Assembly (NCBI GenBank): GCA_023444705.1
Contig: JAEXMB010000041.1
Coordinates: 1-35,783 of the forward strand
Direction: 5' to 3'
From: Pseudomonadota bacterium
Lineage (GTDB): Bacteria > Pseudomonadota > Alphaproteobacteria > Micavibrionales > UBA2020
DNA length: 35,783 bases
A program made the position numbers and the translations under genes. Shown piece after piece: positions 1-8,143 of the stretch (the first letter of the stretch is position 1; the number at the start of each line of letters is the position of its first letter). The notes beneath the pieces are model-generated. The model ran no database searches. It saw nothing but the letters and a program-made list of their open reading frames with translations, and was not told the origin of the DNA.

Positions 1-770
1 TTGCAAGGATGGTTGACGTGGCCGGAGATGCAAAACAGCTTGGTGCCGCGGTTCTTTTCGTTGCCGAAGGACCCAAACCAGTCGCCGCCGCGGCGCAGGA
101 TATCGGGCACCACCGCGATGGTTTCGACGTTGTTCACGGTCGTCGGGCAGGAATAGAGACCCGCACCCGCCGGAAACGGCGGCTTGTTGCGGGGCATGCC
201 TTTTTTGCCCTCGAGACTGTTGATGAGCGCACTTTCCTCGCCGCAGATGTAAGCACCGGCACCGCGATGGACGTAGAGGTCGAAATCCCAGCCGGAGCCC
301 GCCGCGTTCTTGCCGAGCAAGCCCGCATCGTAAGCTTCATCAACCGCTTTTTGCAGTGCTTGAATTTCAAGGTGGAATTCACCACGAATGTAGATGTAGC
401 ACGCATGCGCGCCGATGGCGAAAGACGCCAGCAATGCGCCCTCGATCAGCTTGTGCGGTTCGTGGCGCAGAATGTCGCGGTCTTTGCAGGTGCCGGGCTC
501 GGACTCGTCACCGTTGATGACGAGGTAGCTCGGGCGGCCATCTTTACCCGGTTCTTTGGGCATGAACGACCATTTCATGCCGGTCGGGAAGCCCGCACCG
601 CCGCGTCCGCGCAGCTCGGATTTTTTGACTTCTTCGACAATCCAGTCGCGGCCCTTGGCGATCAGGTCCTTGGTCTTGTCCCACGACCCGCGCGCTTGCG
701 CCGATTTCAGGTCAGCGCCATGCCAGCCGTAGATGTTGGTAAAGATGCGGTCTTTGTCCTGCAAGGCCAT
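1..770 (-). CDS. nuoF: NADH-quinone oxidoreductase subunit F (partial, 3' end beyond the window)
   Basis: This is the NADH-binding, FMN-carrying subunit of respiratory complex I, where NADH electrons enter the iron-sulfur chain on the cytoplasmic arm. About 256 codons are present from the ATG at 770, and the gene runs off the left edge without a stop. The N-terminal sequence reads MALQDKDRIFTNIYGWHG. The glycine-rich nucleotide signature GRGGAGFPTGMKW appears near residue 55, followed by NGDESEPGTCKDRD and GAGAYICGEESALINSLEG, all hallmarks of the NuoF/51-kDa family. The C-terminal cysteines that bind cluster N3 lie outside the window. The start codon is two bases after the nuoE stop, so the genes are translationally close and surely share one mRNA. 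Confidence 0.97.
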   Translation of the reverse strand, partial: MALQDKDRIFTNIYGWHGADLKSAQARGSWDKTKDLIAKGRDWIVEEVKKSELRGRGGAGFPTGMKWSFMPKEPGKDGRPSYLVINGDESEPGTCKDRDILRHEPHKLIEGALLASFAIGAHACYIYIRGEFHLEIQALQKAVDEAYDAGLLGKNAAGSGWDFDLYVHRGAGAYICGEESALINSLEGKKGMPRNKPPFPAGAGLYSCPTTVNNVETIAVVPDILRRGGDWFGSFGNEKNRGTKLFCISGHVNHPC

Positions 771-772
771 GA

Positions 773-1414
773 TTATTTCCCCGCCTTCTTGATTCCGGCT
801 TTTTCGGCCTGTTCGAACAACGACGTGGCCCCTACTTCGGAGGTCGAAGCATGACGGCCCGTTTGCGAGCCTGCCTTGGGCTTTTGCCCGCGCTTGAGCG
901 TTTCGATCACGTTGACGATATTGTCGGCGGTCAGGTCCTCGTAGAACTCGTCGCCGTTATACTGCACCACGGGCGCGTTGACGCAGGCGCCAAGGCATTC
1001 AACATCGGTGATGGTGAACTGGCCGTCGGACGTGGTTTCGCCAAGCTTGATGCCAAGATGTTTTTCGCAGGCATGCACGACGTCAGACGATCCGCGTAAC
1101 CAGCACGGGGTCGTGGTGCAGAACTGCAGGTGGTGCGTCCCGCGCGGTGCCAGGTTGTACATGGTGTAAAACGTCGCAACCTCGAACACCTTGATTTTCG
1201 GCATGTCGAGAATGCGCGCGATTTCTTCCATCGCCTTTTCAGGGATCCAGTTGTCGTGCTGCTGCTGGGCGACCCAGAGCATACCCATGACGGCACTGGC
1301 CTGACGGCCCTTGGGATATTTGGCGATCAGCTCGTTCACCTTCTTCATGCTTTCGTCGCTGAAAGCAAAGCTGGTGGGCTGTTCGAAATGGCTGTGAATA
1401 GCGCCCGCGCTCAT
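773..1414 (-). CDS. nuoE: NADH-quinone oxidoreductase subunit E
   Basis: This 24-kDa subunit of complex I carries a thioredoxin-like fold with the [2Fe-2S] cluster N1a and partners NuoF in the NADH dehydrogenase module. The protein is 213 residues. The four cluster ligands are C99 and C104 in FCTTTPCWLRG and C140 and C144 in ECLGACVNAP, with the family spacing. The N-terminal helical part (KYPKGRQASAVMGMLWVAQQ) is typical. The C-terminus has about 40 extra residues rich in Gly, Lys and Ala after the conserved core (from about residue 170), a low-complexity tail that is probably disordered. The start overlaps the nuoD stop by 4 bases (ATGA), indicating translational coupling. Confidence 0.97.
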   Translation of the reverse strand: MSAGAIHSHFEQPTSFAFSDESMKKVNELIAKYPKGRQASAVMGMLWVAQQQHDNWIPEKAMEEIARILDMPKIKVFEVATFYTMYNLAPRGTHHLQFCTTTPCWLRGSSDVVHACEKHLGIKLGETTSDGQFTITDVECLGACVNAPVVQYNGDEFYEDLTADNIVNVIETLKRGQKPKAGSQTGRHASTSEVGATSLFEQAEKAGIKKAGK

Positions 1415-2625
1415 CGGTCAATCTCCCCGAATACGACGTCCATTGAACCGATGATCGAAACCGCATCGGCCAGCATGTGACCTTTTGACATGAAATCCAT
1501 ACCCTGCAGGTGGGCAAAACCCGGGGCGCGGATGTGGCAGCGGTACGGCTTGTTGGTGCCGTCGCTGACCAGATAGACGCCGAACTCGCCTTTGGGCGCT
1601 TCGACGGCTGTGTATGTTTCGCCAGCCGGAACGTGATAGCCCTCGGTATAAAGCTTGAAGTGGTGGATCAGCGCTTCCATCGAGTTTTTCATCTCCGCAC
1701 GCTTGGGCGGCGTGACTTTGTGGTCGTCGACCATCACGGGACCGCCCGGCATTTTCTCGATCGCCTGCTTCATGATGCGGCAGCTCTGGCGCATTTCCTC
1801 CACGCGCACCAGATAGCGCGCGTAGCAGTCGCCGGTGGTGCCGGTCGGGATGTCGAAATCCATATCGGCGTAGCAGTCATAGGGGCGCGCCTTGCGCAGG
1901 TCCCACGGCACGCCGCTGGCGCGCAGCATCGGACCGGTAAAGCCCCAATCCAGCGCCTCGCGCTTGGACACCACGCCGATATCGACGGTGCGCTGCTTGA
2001 AGATGCGGTTTTCAGACAGCAGGCTTTCCATGTCGTTGATGAATTCCAGCACGCTGTCGGCGAAATAGTACATGTCTTCAGCGAGCCCCGCGGGCATGTC
2101 CTGATGCACGCCGCCGGGACGGAAGTAGTTGGCGTGCAGGCGCGCACCGCAGACGCGCTCGTAGAACTCCATGCCCTTCTCGCGCTCCTCAAAACCCCAC
2201 AGCGCGGGCGTAAGCGCGCCGACGTCAAGCGCATAGGTGGTGAGGTTGAGGATATGGTTGATGACGCGGCCAAGCTCGGCGAACAGCACGCGGATATATT
2301 GCGCGCGCGCGGGCACCGTGATCTTGAGCAGTTTTTCAACGCCAAGCGCGAAGGCATGCTCCTGGTTCATGGGTGCCACGTAATCAAGGCGGTCGAAATA
2401 CGGCAGCGCCTGCATGTAGGTCTTGTACTCGATCAGCTTTTCGGTGCCACGGTGCAGCAGGCCGATATGCGGGTCGGCGCGTTTGACGATCTCGCCTTCC
2501 ATTTCAAGGATCAGGCGCAAGACGCCGTGCGCGGCCGGGTGCTGCGGGCCGAAGTTGACGGTATAGGGCTTGATGCCGTGATCGGTTGCTTCAGCCGTGT
2601 TTTTCTGTGCGTCGGTCATGGTCAT
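1411..2625 (-). CDS. nuoD: NADH-quinone oxidoreductase subunit D
   Basis: This is the 49-kDa subunit of complex I, related to the large subunit of NiFe hydrogenases. With NuoB it forms the ubiquinone-binding cavity. The 404-residue protein has the N-terminal family signature NFGPQHPAAHGVLRLILE (about residues 24-41) and later DPHIGLLHRGTEKLIEYKT, and ends in the highly conserved DVVFGEIDR. The hydrogenase nickel-binding cysteines are absent, as expected in complex I. It is not fused to nuoC, unlike the NuoCD fusion of enterobacteria. The start ATG at 2625 overlaps the nuoC stop by 4 bases. A second in-frame ATG lies 6 bases downstream and cannot be excluded. Confidence 0.97.
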   Translation of the reverse strand: MTMTDAQKNTAEATDHGIKPYTVNFGPQHPAAHGVLRLILEMEGEIVKRADPHIGLLHRGTEKLIEYKTYMQALPYFDRLDYVAPMNQEHAFALGVEKLLKITVPARAQYIRVLFAELGRVINHILNLTTYALDVGALTPALWGFEEREKGMEFYERVCGARLHANYFRPGGVHQDMPAGLAEDMYYFADSVLEFINDMESLLSENRIFKQRTVDIGVVSKREALDWGFTGPMLRASGVPWDLRKARPYDCYADMDFDIPTGTTGDCYARYLVRVEEMRQSCRIMKQAIEKMPGGPVMVDDHKVTPPKRAEMKNSMEALIHHFKLYTEGYHVPAGETYTAVEAPKGEFGVYLVSDGTNKPYRCHIRAPGFAHLQGMDFMSKGHMLADAVSIIGSMDVVFGEIDR

Positions 2626-3269
2626 TGCGCTTTCTTCTCCAGCAGGTCGGCGCCGAATTTGGGCTTCACCGCTTTTTCATCGCCGGGCAACTGCACGTCT
2701 GTCATGCCTTCCCACGGGCTGACGAAGTCAAAGTTGCGATAGTCCTGCGCCAGTTGCACGGGTTCGTACACCACGCGCTTTTGTTCGCTGTCATAGCGCA
2801 TTTCGACGAAACCGGTCAGCGGGAAATCTTTGCGCAACGGGTGGCCCTCAAAACCATAGTCGGTCAGGATGCGGCGCAGGTCGGGATGGTCGTTGAAATA
2901 GATGCCGTACATGTCCCAGACCTCGCGCTCGAACCAGTTGGCGGCGCTATAGATCTCGGTCACGCTGTCGACGGGCGTGTTCTCGTCGGTGCGCACTTTC
3001 ACGCGCATGCGGAAGTTATGCTTGAGGCTGAGCAACTGGTAGACCACCTCGAAACGCTCGTCGCGCTCGGGGTAATCAACGCCGCAAATGTCGATCAGCT
3101 GGCGGAAGTCGCAGTTGGCGTCGTTGAGCAGGAAGGTCACAAAACGCTTCAGCCCTTCGCGGCGCACGGTGAAGCACATTTCGTCCTGCTGCATTTCCTT
3201 TTTCAGGATCAGCGGCGCCATGCTGGCTTCGATGTATTCACCCAGGTTTTCGAGGTTTTCGACTGACAT
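2622..3269 (-). CDS. nuoC: NADH-quinone oxidoreductase subunit C
   Basis: This 30-kDa peripheral subunit of complex I sits in the connecting arm next to NuoD. The protein is 215 residues from the ATG at 3269. The family signature spans about residues 113-150, including FEREVWDMYGIYFNDHPDL and GFEGHPLRKDFPLTG. The reading frame stays open upstream to 3446, but that extension overlaps nuoB, has an Arg/Ala-rich non-family sequence, and is rejected. With the chosen start, the ATG shares one base with the nuoB TGA (TGATG), the usual coupling arrangement. Confidence 0.96.
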   Translation of the reverse strand: MSVENLENLGEYIEASMAPLILKKEMQQDEMCFTVRREGLKRFVTFLLNDANCDFRQLIDICGVDYPERDERFEVVYQLLSLKHNFRMRVKVRTDENTPVDSVTEIYSAANWFEREVWDMYGIYFNDHPDLRRILTDYGFEGHPLRKDFPLTGFVEMRYDSEQKRVVYEPVQLAQDYRNFDFVSPWEGMTDVQLPGDEKAVKPKFGADLLEKKAQ

Positions 3270-3820
3270 CAGCGCACCAACCTTGTGTCTTCGCGTTGAA
3301 TCTTTTTCTGCAGTTGCAGAATGCCGTAGACCAGCGCTTCGGCGGTCGGCGGGCAGCCGGGCACGTAAATGTCGACAGGCACGATGCGGTCGCATCCGCG
3401 CACGACGGAATAGGAATAGTGATAGTAGCCGCCCCCGTTGGCACATGACCCCATCGAGATTACCCAGCGCGGCTCCGCCATCTGGTCGTAAACCTTGCGC
3501 AGCGCGGGCGCCATCTTGTTGGTCAGCGTGCCGGCGACGATCATCACGTCGGACTGGCGCGGGCTTGGGCGCGGAATGACGCCGAAACGGTCGAGGTCAT
3601 AGCGGCTCATGTAGCTGTGGATCATCTCGACCGCGCAGCACGCAAGGCCAAAGGTCATCGGCCACAGCGAACCCGTGCGTGCCCAGTCGAGAAGCTTGTC
3701 CATCTGCGCGACGACGAAGCCTTTGCTTTGCAGCTCACCGTTCACGCCCGCGATGATGCGGTCCTGCCCGGGACCGGGCGGCAGCGTCAAAAGCGATGTG
3801 GGGGATTGTTGAAGCGTCAT
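3269..3820 (-). CDS. nuoB: NADH-quinone oxidoreductase subunit B
   Basis: This complex I subunit carries the terminal [4Fe-4S] cluster N2, which donates electrons to ubiquinone. The protein is 183 residues. The cluster ligands are visible as the tandem C61-C62 in FGLACCAVEM, C126 in SMGSCANGGG and C156 in VPGCPPTAEAL. The arginine-rich loop DRFGVIPRPSPRQSDVMIVAGT is intact. The first 30 residues are variable, as usual in this family. It begins 6 bases after the nuoA stop and runs into nuoC with a one-base overlap. Confidence 0.97.
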   Translation of the reverse strand: MTLQQSPTSLLTLPPGPGQDRIIAGVNGELQSKGFVVAQMDKLLDWARTGSLWPMTFGLACCAVEMIHSYMSRYDLDRFGVIPRPSPRQSDVMIVAGTLTNKMAPALRKVYDQMAEPRWVISMGSCANGGGYYHYSYSVVRGCDRIVPVDIYVPGCPPTAEALVYGILQLQKKIQREDTRLVR

Positions 3821-3826
3821 GGATGC

Positions 3827-4198
3827 TTACTCCCAGTCAAGGGCGCCTTTGCGCCACTCGTAAATGAAACCGACGGTCAGGATGCCAAGGAACAGCATCA
3901 TCGACCAGAAACCGAACAGACCCAGATCGCCCAGCGAGATCGCCCACGGAAACAGGAACGCGATTTCAAGGTCAAAGATGATGAACAGGATCGACACAAG
4001 ATAAAAGCGCACGTCGAACTTGCTGCGCGCGTCGCCAAACGGCTCAAAGCCGCACTCGTACGGCGACAGCTTTTCAGGATCGGGCTTTTGCTTGCCCGCG
4101 ATCAGCGAAGCCACGACCATGACCAGCGCAAGGCCGCCCGCGATCATGAGAAAAATCACGATCGGCAGATAATTGAGCAAGAGTTCTTGTGGAGCCAT
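3827..4198 (-). CDS. nuoA: NADH-quinone oxidoreductase subunit A
   Basis: This small membrane subunit of complex I contacts the quinone tunnel and the junction with the peripheral arm. The protein has 123 residues with three predicted membrane helices (about residues 8-33, 62-84 and 92-114). The long loop between helices 1 and 2 contains the family signature SPYECGFEPFGDARSKFDVRF followed by acidic residues in LFIIFDLEIAF. The start ATG at 4198 is preceded by AGGCGG about six bases upstream. It is the first gene of the nuoABCDEF run in this window, so the operon promoter should lie between here and the tRNA-Asp terminator; I could not identify it with confidence. Confidence 0.96.
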   Translation of the reverse strand: MAPQELLLNYLPIVIFLMIAGGLALVMVVASLIAGKQKPDPEKLSPYECGFEPFGDARSKFDVRFYLVSILFIIFDLEIAFLFPWAISLGDLGLFGFWSMMLFLGILTVGFIYEWRKGALDWE

Positions 4199-4311
4199 TG
4201 ATACCGCCTTGATGACCGCACGCGAAGCGCGCGGCGCAAAGTGTCATCCTGAAGTTGCGAGATGTGCGCCCGGCCGGAAAGGCTGAGTCGCCCAAGACGC
4301 AATTAACTTAC

Positions 4312-4332
4312 TCCTTCGCATCAGGCGAAGGA
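4312..4332. other. Inverted repeat in the region upstream of nuoA
   Basis: An 8-bp perfect stem (TCCTTCGC at 4312-4319 with GCGAAGGA at 4325-4332) and a 5-base loop lie 114 bases upstream of the nuoA start. It has no T-run on either side, so it does not look like a terminator. If the nuo transcript starts upstream of it, the hairpin would sit in the 5' leader. Its role is unknown. Confidence 0.4.
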
Positions 4333-4389
4333 AGGGGGTTATCTGTTGATAATGAAGGATTTTTAAAACATGTCTCTTGCGCCTGCGCG

Positions 4390-4417
4390 AAAACAAAAAC
4401 CCACGCTTTCGCGTGGG
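4390..4417 (-). terminator. Rho-independent terminator after tRNA-Asp
   Basis: A 7-bp perfect stem CCCACGC/GCGTGGG (4400-4406 with 4411-4417) with a 4-base loop is followed on the minus strand by TTTTTGTTTTC. It begins 17 bases after the tRNA-Asp 3' end and separates the tRNA from the nuo operon. Confidence 0.85.
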
Positions 4418-4434
4418 CTGTTTGGGATCGGAAA

Positions 4435-4511
4435 TGGCGCGAGTGACGGGACTTGAACCCGCGGCCTCATGCGTGACAGGCATGCGCTCTAACCAGCTGA
4501 GCTACACCCGC
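4435..4511 (-). tRNA. tRNA-Asp (GTC)
   Basis: A complete cloverleaf is readable on the minus strand. The acceptor GCGGGTG pairs with CACTCGC (one G-U), the D arm contains AGCTCAGCTGGTTAGAGC, the anticodon loop CTGTCAC gives GTC, and the T loop is GGTTCAAGTCC. The discriminator is G, as expected for aspartate, and CCA is encoded. It is 77 nt including CCA. A TTGACT hexamer at 4562-4557 could be its -35 box, but I see no good -10 partner. Confidence 0.96.
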
Positions 4512-4648
4512 CAATTCCAATCAAGTGGACACTCTTTTGACTGTTTTACCCCCCAAAGTCAACGGGGAAAATACAGAAGATATTTCACGCCGCCGCATTC
4601 CAGCGCGCCAATACAGGAAAAATCTACAACCATATGAATTATATACGT

Positions 4649-5626
4649 TTATGCGGCTGCAGTATGATCGACCAGCGCGCAGTCCGCAGCCTTGGGGTCG
4701 CGCTCCACCTGAATGGTCGCATGCGCGATTCCATATTTGGCGCGCAAATCGGCGCAGACTCGCTGCAGGAAAGCATCGTCCCCCTGACGGCCTGGGGCCA
4801 CCAGATGCACGGTCAGGGCCGTCTCGGTGGTGCTGAGGGGCCAAATATGCAAATCATGCACCGCCTCTACCCCTTCCTGCCCTTGCAGGGTCGCCATGAC
4901 GGCGGCAGGATCAATATGTGAAGGGACAGCCGCCAGCGCCATGTTGAGCGCGTCGCGCGCCAGCCCGTAGGACGACCAGATGATGATGGCCGCAATCACC
5001 AGCCCCATGACAGGGTCAAACCACAACCATCCCGTTTGCGACATCATAAAGGCCGAAACCACCACCCCAAGCGACACCGCCGCATCCGCCGCCATATGCA
5101 GGAAAGCCCCGCGGATATTGATGTCGTGCTTTTGCCCCTTCCAGAACATCAGCGCCGTCGCGGTATTCACCACGATGGCAAGCGTGCCGACCACCATCAC
5201 GGGTCCGGTCGCGATCTCGGCAGGTTCGAAGAAACGGCGGATGGATTCAAGCGTCATCGCCCCCGTCGCAAGCAACAACAGCCCCGCGTTGGCCAGCGCC
5301 GTCAGGTAGGTGGCACTGCGGTACCCATAGGTCCGTCGCATGGTGGGTGCCAGACGGCCCAGCCAGACGCCGATCCAAGCCAGCAACAGGCCGATGACGT
5401 CGGAAAAGTTATGCAGGGCATCGGCAATCAGCGCGACCGACTGCGTAATAAACCCCGCCGACAGCTCCGCCACCACGAAACCGCAGTTCAACGCCGCTGC
5501 GATGACGAAACGGCGGCTCATGTCGTTGGGGTCGCCATGATGGTGGTGCCCGTGATGGCCGTGGGAATGGCCGTGACTGCATCCGCCCCCGTGGGCGTGA
5601 CTGTGGCCGTGATGATCGTGGGGCAT
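4649..5626 (-). CDS. Cation diffusion facilitator (CDF) metal exporter, probably zinc
   Basis: This is a proton-coupled divalent metal exporter of the inner membrane, in the CzcD/ZitB-type branch. The protein is 325 residues. Its first 32 residues are extremely His-rich (MPHDHHGHSHAHGGG, then repeated HGHS and HHGHHHH), a likely cytoplasmic metal-binding arm. Six membrane helices follow (about residues 38-220). Transport-site residues are visible in LIADALHNFSD (H72, D76) and in HMAADAAVSLG, the two HxxxD pairs expected for a zinc-selective CDF. A cytoplasmic ferredoxin-like domain forms the C-terminus (HDLHIWPLSTTETALTVHLV). The ATG at 5626 is preceded by GGAAGGA. The frame is open upstream to 5791, but that would enter tRNA-Val. 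Cobalt, nickel or cadmium export is possible. Confidence 0.9.
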   Translation of the reverse strand: MPHDHHGHSHAHGGGCSHGHSHGHHGHHHHGDPNDMSRRFVIAAALNCGFVVAELSAGFITQSVALIADALHNFSDVIGLLLAWIGVWLGRLAPTMRRTYGYRSATYLTALANAGLLLLATGAMTLESIRRFFEPAEIATGPVMVVGTLAIVVNTATALMFWKGQKHDINIRGAFLHMAADAAVSLGVVVSAFMMSQTGWLWFDPVMGLVIAAIIIWSSYGLARDALNMALAAVPSHIDPAAVMATLQGQEGVEAVHDLHIWPLSTTETALTVHLVAPGRQGDDAFLQRVCADLRAKYGIAHATIQVERDPKAADCALVDHTAAA

Positions 5627-5712
5627 GGGCGGGTATCCTTCCTGCGGCAAAAGCACGGCAAAACAATACTTTACCCGCGCGGCGGCAACCAGATACCTTG
5701 TAAGATATTGAA

Positions 5713-5743
5713 TAAAAACAAAAAGCTGCCTTGCGGCAGCTTT
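5713..5743 (-). terminator. Rho-independent terminator after tRNA-Val
   Basis: The stem AAAGCTGCC/GGCAGCTTT (5722-5730 with 5735-5743) has a 4-base loop and is followed on the minus strand by TTTGTTTTTATT. It lies 15 bases past the tRNA-Val 3' end and insulates the CDF gene downstream. Confidence 0.88.
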
Positions 5744-5758
5744 GAACGTCGGAAAAAG

Positions 5759-5834
5759 TGGTGGGCGCTGAGAGACTCGAACTCCCGACACCCTCGGTGT
5801 AAACGAGGTGCTCTACCAACTGAGCTAAGCGCCC
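5759..5834 (-). tRNA. tRNA-Val (TAC)
   Basis: The cloverleaf on the minus strand has acceptor GGGCGCT paired with AGCGCCC, D arm AGCTCAGTTGGTAGAGC, anticodon stem CCTCG/CGAGG with loop TTTACAC (anticodon TAC), T loop AGTTCGAGTCT, discriminator A, and encoded CCA. It is 76 nt long. Confidence 0.97.
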
Positions 5835-5847
5835 GACGTGGAAAGAA

Positions 5848-5876
5848 GGTTTAAAGCCCCGCCGATACCTTGTCAA
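5848..5876 (-). promoter_or_regulatory. Sigma-70 promoter for tRNA-Val
   Basis: A consensus -35 TTGACA (5876-5871) is separated by 17 bases from TAAACC (5853-5848), a weak -10. The predicted start falls about 7 bases before the mature tRNA 5' end. A strong -35 with a GC-rich discriminator region is typical of stable RNA promoters. Confidence 0.55.
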
Positions 5877-5895
5877 GCGGCTTTATGGCAGATTT

Positions 5896-6915
5896 TTAGG
5901 GCCCCTTTTTGGGCTGCATGGCGTTGTTGCGGGCAATATCTGCCAGCAAACCGCGTTGTTCCCCCGCCTGCGCGGGCCGGATAAACGCACCGGCCTCATA
6001 AGCCTTGGCCTCGGTATTGCCATTGAGCGAGGGTACGGACATTTCCACCCTGTGGAAGGTGCCAATGCCCCTGTCTGCGGGAACAACCTTGTGCCCTTCT
6101 TTTGAATAGACGAAGTTTTCGCCCACTTCACGCTGGCGGATCCACGGCAGGATCACGCTGTTCCACACATTGGAATGCATGCTGCGGATGCTCACGCTGG
6201 TGTTGTGCAAAACATTGGCGACCTTTTCGATATCGGGGCGGTCCTGCCCCGTAATCGCGGCATGGTTGTCGGCAATGCGCTTGAGCAAACCGTTATGCAC
6301 GGGCCGGGGCTCTACCAGCACGACCTGATAATCAGACATCGCCATCATCTGGGCTGCCGTACAGGCCATTGAATGCGCGCCGATCACCGCTTTGTCATCG
6401 GTGATGGGTAGCGGCTTTCCTTGTGCGTCACGAAATGCCCCTGCCGCGATCTTGTGCCTGACTTCCTCGGCATAGGCATAGAGCGCGCGCGACTGTCCGC
6501 GCATGCCGCCCAGCGCCATCTGCTGCAGGTCCATGAGCGTATCGCCAAGGTTATCGTCGCTTTCAAGGCCAGGCATCGTAATCATCACCCGTCCGCTGTC
6601 ACGGTGGTAGACTGTCAGGAAATGCGCGCCGTGCATCGCCTCGGCCGTATTCACCCCCGCATCACGGCGTTTGTCGGACTTGTGGTCCAGCACCACCCAC
6701 GGGCTGTCGGGCTGGCCAAAGGCATGCTCCATCGCCGCATCCATGTTAAAGGCGTTCTTGGCCCGCAGATTGAAATGGGCGTTGAGGTGACTGGCATGCG
6801 CATGGCGGCGCGACCCCATGTAATAGGAGGCGTAGACAGCGATCAGCGCATCGTTCAACGGAATCCCCGGCTTGTCCTGCCATCCATGAACGGTAATGCC
6901 CGAGGCCGCCGTCAT
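5896..6915 (-). CDS. Unknown protein with lipase-like alpha/beta-hydrolase features
   Basis: The product is 339 residues with no signal peptide or membrane segment; I do not recognise a named family. The arrangement resembles class-3 lipases. A segment HFLTVYHRDSGRVMITMPGLES (about residues 98-119, where such lipases carry their first core strands) is followed by the helical DNLGDTLMDLQQMALGG, then a strand-turn-helix AVIGAHSMACTAAQMM (177-191) whose S182 sits where the nucleophile elbow GHSLGG would be. It continues with VVLVEPRPV, and a late His in GIGTFHRVEM (H288) could complete a triad. The elbow is non-canonical (AHSMA), so activity is uncertain. GTGGAGG precedes the ATG by 7 bases. It follows the nagZ-like gene by 69 AT-rich bases and may have its own promoter. 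Confidence 0.7.
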   Translation of the reverse strand: MTAASGITVHGWQDKPGIPLNDALIAVYASYYMGSRRHAHASHLNAHFNLRAKNAFNMDAAMEHAFGQPDSPWVVLDHKSDKRRDAGVNTAEAMHGAHFLTVYHRDSGRVMITMPGLESDDNLGDTLMDLQQMALGGMRGQSRALYAYAEEVRHKIAAGAFRDAQGKPLPITDDKAVIGAHSMACTAAQMMAMSDYQVVLVEPRPVHNGLLKRIADNHAAITGQDRPDIEKVANVLHNTSVSIRSMHSNVWNSVILPWIRQREVGENFVYSKEGHKVVPADRGIGTFHRVEMSVPSLNGNTEAKAYEAGAFIRPAQAGEQRGLLADIARNNAMQPKKGP

Positions 6916-6944
6916 CCCTATACCTCCACATAATAACTATGGAA

Positions 6945-6950
6945 ATTATA
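6945..6950 (-). promoter_or_regulatory. Possible -10 box for the lipase-like gene
   Basis: TATAAT on the minus strand (6950-6945) lies in a strongly AT-rich gap 30 bases before the start codon. No convincing -35 is seen at 16-18 bases, so this is a weak call. Confidence 0.35.
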
Positions 6951-6984
6951 GGTGGTAATTATTAACTTTTTATTAAATGTTGGC

Positions 6985-8085
6985 TCAGCGGCGCGGGCCG
7001 TTATCACGCGGGCGCGGCGGCACTACGTTGGCGGGCATGCTGCCTACCGTCATACTGTCGAGCAGCCATTTGGCCTTGGCGGCATCCAGCACGGGTGCGG
7101 CTTCCAGCACTTCGAGCGTATGGGAAAAGTCGCGGCTGCAGTCGGAGTGCATGATCAGGTCAACCCCCGCCCCCAGTGCCTCTTTGGTGATCTTGGCGAG
7201 CGTACCGGGCAGCGGCAGGCCCATGCCGAACTGGTCGCGCGCGGTCTTGGAAAAACCTTCGGGCCAGATCGCGTTCATTTCGATGGTATCGGCCACCAGC
7301 ACGCCTTCAAAACCGATGATGGTGCGGATCACATCGATACATTTGGGCGAGATGGTCGCGCAACGGTCGGGATCAATGTCGGTATAGACGACATGCGCCG
7401 TCATCATCGCGCGCGTTTCCTTGAGGTTGCGGAATGGCACGAAATCACTGCGCTGAAGCTCGGTCAGGGTCGTGGCGATGCCGTCATGCGCATAGTGCGG
7501 GTCGGCTGACACGCGGCCATAGCCCGGCACGTGCTTGACGATGGCGGTCACGCCCATGCTTTCCATGCCTTCGACAAAGGCGCGCGCGCATTCGGTGACG
7601 ATATAGGGATCGTCGCCAAAGCTGCGGTTGAACAGGCTGGCCGAGGTTGCGTGCGGCTTACCTTCGTTGTCTTTGTTGGCGATGACGTCGGCCTTGACCA
7701 GATCGACCACGGGCGCGCAGTTGACGTCGATGCCAAGCTCGACCAAATCCTGCGCAATCTGGCGTGCATTGGCGTAGATCGCGGCCTTGGCGGCCTCGAG
7801 GTCCTTGACGGCAAGATCGGCGAAACTGCGCGCCGATGGCACGTCGCGCCAGCCGTGACCGTATTCGGGTTTCAGGCGGTTGACCTTGCCGCCCTCGGCA
7901 TCGATAAACACCTTGGCGTGCGGGCAGACGGAGCGCAGTTGCTTGATGACATGGCGCACAGCATCTTTGCCCTTGGCAAACGGCTCGTTGAAAATCACCA
8001 TGCCGAAGGGCTGGTGCTTTTTAAACGCTTCCAGTTGCTCTGGCGTGAAGTTGTCCGTGCGGCAGCCGATGATGACCGGTTTCAT
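6985..8085 (-). CDS. nagZ: NagZ-like beta-N-acetylhexosaminidase (GH3 family)
   Basis: The family removes N-acetylglucosamine from anhydro-muropeptides in the cytoplasm during peptidoglycan recycling. The product is 366 residues without a signal peptide, consistent with a cytosolic enzyme. Family motifs are visible in order: FIDAEGGKVNRLKP (about 60-73, the DQEGGRV motif), VKHVPGYG (183-190, normally KHFPGHG) with the catalytic loop D195-P-H197, and the nucleophile D266 in VLVADTIEM (normally SDDLSM). The middle insertion KADVIANKDNEGKPH (131-145) and the C-terminal Pro/Arg tail are not typical. The divergence at PGYG and ADTIEM marks it as a distant member, so substrate specificity is less sure than fold. 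The ATG at 8085 lies just downstream of the hup terminator. Confidence 0.85.
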   Translation of the reverse strand: MKPVIIGCRTDNFTPEQLEAFKKHQPFGMVIFNEPFAKGKDAVRHVIKQLRSVCPHAKVFIDAEGGKVNRLKPEYGHGWRDVPSARSFADLAVKDLEAAKAAIYANARQIAQDLVELGIDVNCAPVVDLVKADVIANKDNEGKPHATSASLFNRSFGDDPYIVTECARAFVEGMESMGVTAIVKHVPGYGRVSADPHYAHDGIATTLTELQRSDFVPFRNLKETRAMMTAHVVYTDIDPDRCATISPKCIDVIRTIIGFEGVLVADTIEMNAIWPEGFSKTARDQFGMGLPLPGTLAKITKEALGAGVDLIMHSDCSRDFSHTLEVLEAAPVLDAAKAKWLLDSMTVGSMPANVVPPRPRDNGPRR

Positions 8086-8103
8086 GTCGATGCGTCCCTT
8101 AAG

Positions 8104-8143
8104 AAAAAACCCGAGCCTGCCCCATTATAAGCAAGCCCGGGTT
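8104..8143 (-). terminator. Rho-independent terminator after hup
   Basis: A 13-bp stem with two G-U pairs (8131-8143 with 8108-8120) and a 10-base loop ends in TTTTTTC on the minus strand. It closes the hup transcript just before nagZ. The loop contains TATAAT on the same strand. Confidence 0.85.

Noticed and set aside
1510..2742. Long plus-strand open frame of 410 codons opposite nuoD
   Set aside because: It is antisense to a certain nuoD gene and has the His/Val/Asp-rich look of antisense translation of GC-rich coding DNA; no ribosome binding site or family motif.
4649..5791. Longer version of the CDF transporter starting at 5791
   Set aside because: The extension would translate tRNA-Val and its terminator; the ATG at 5626 has a good ribosome binding site and the His-rich start expected.
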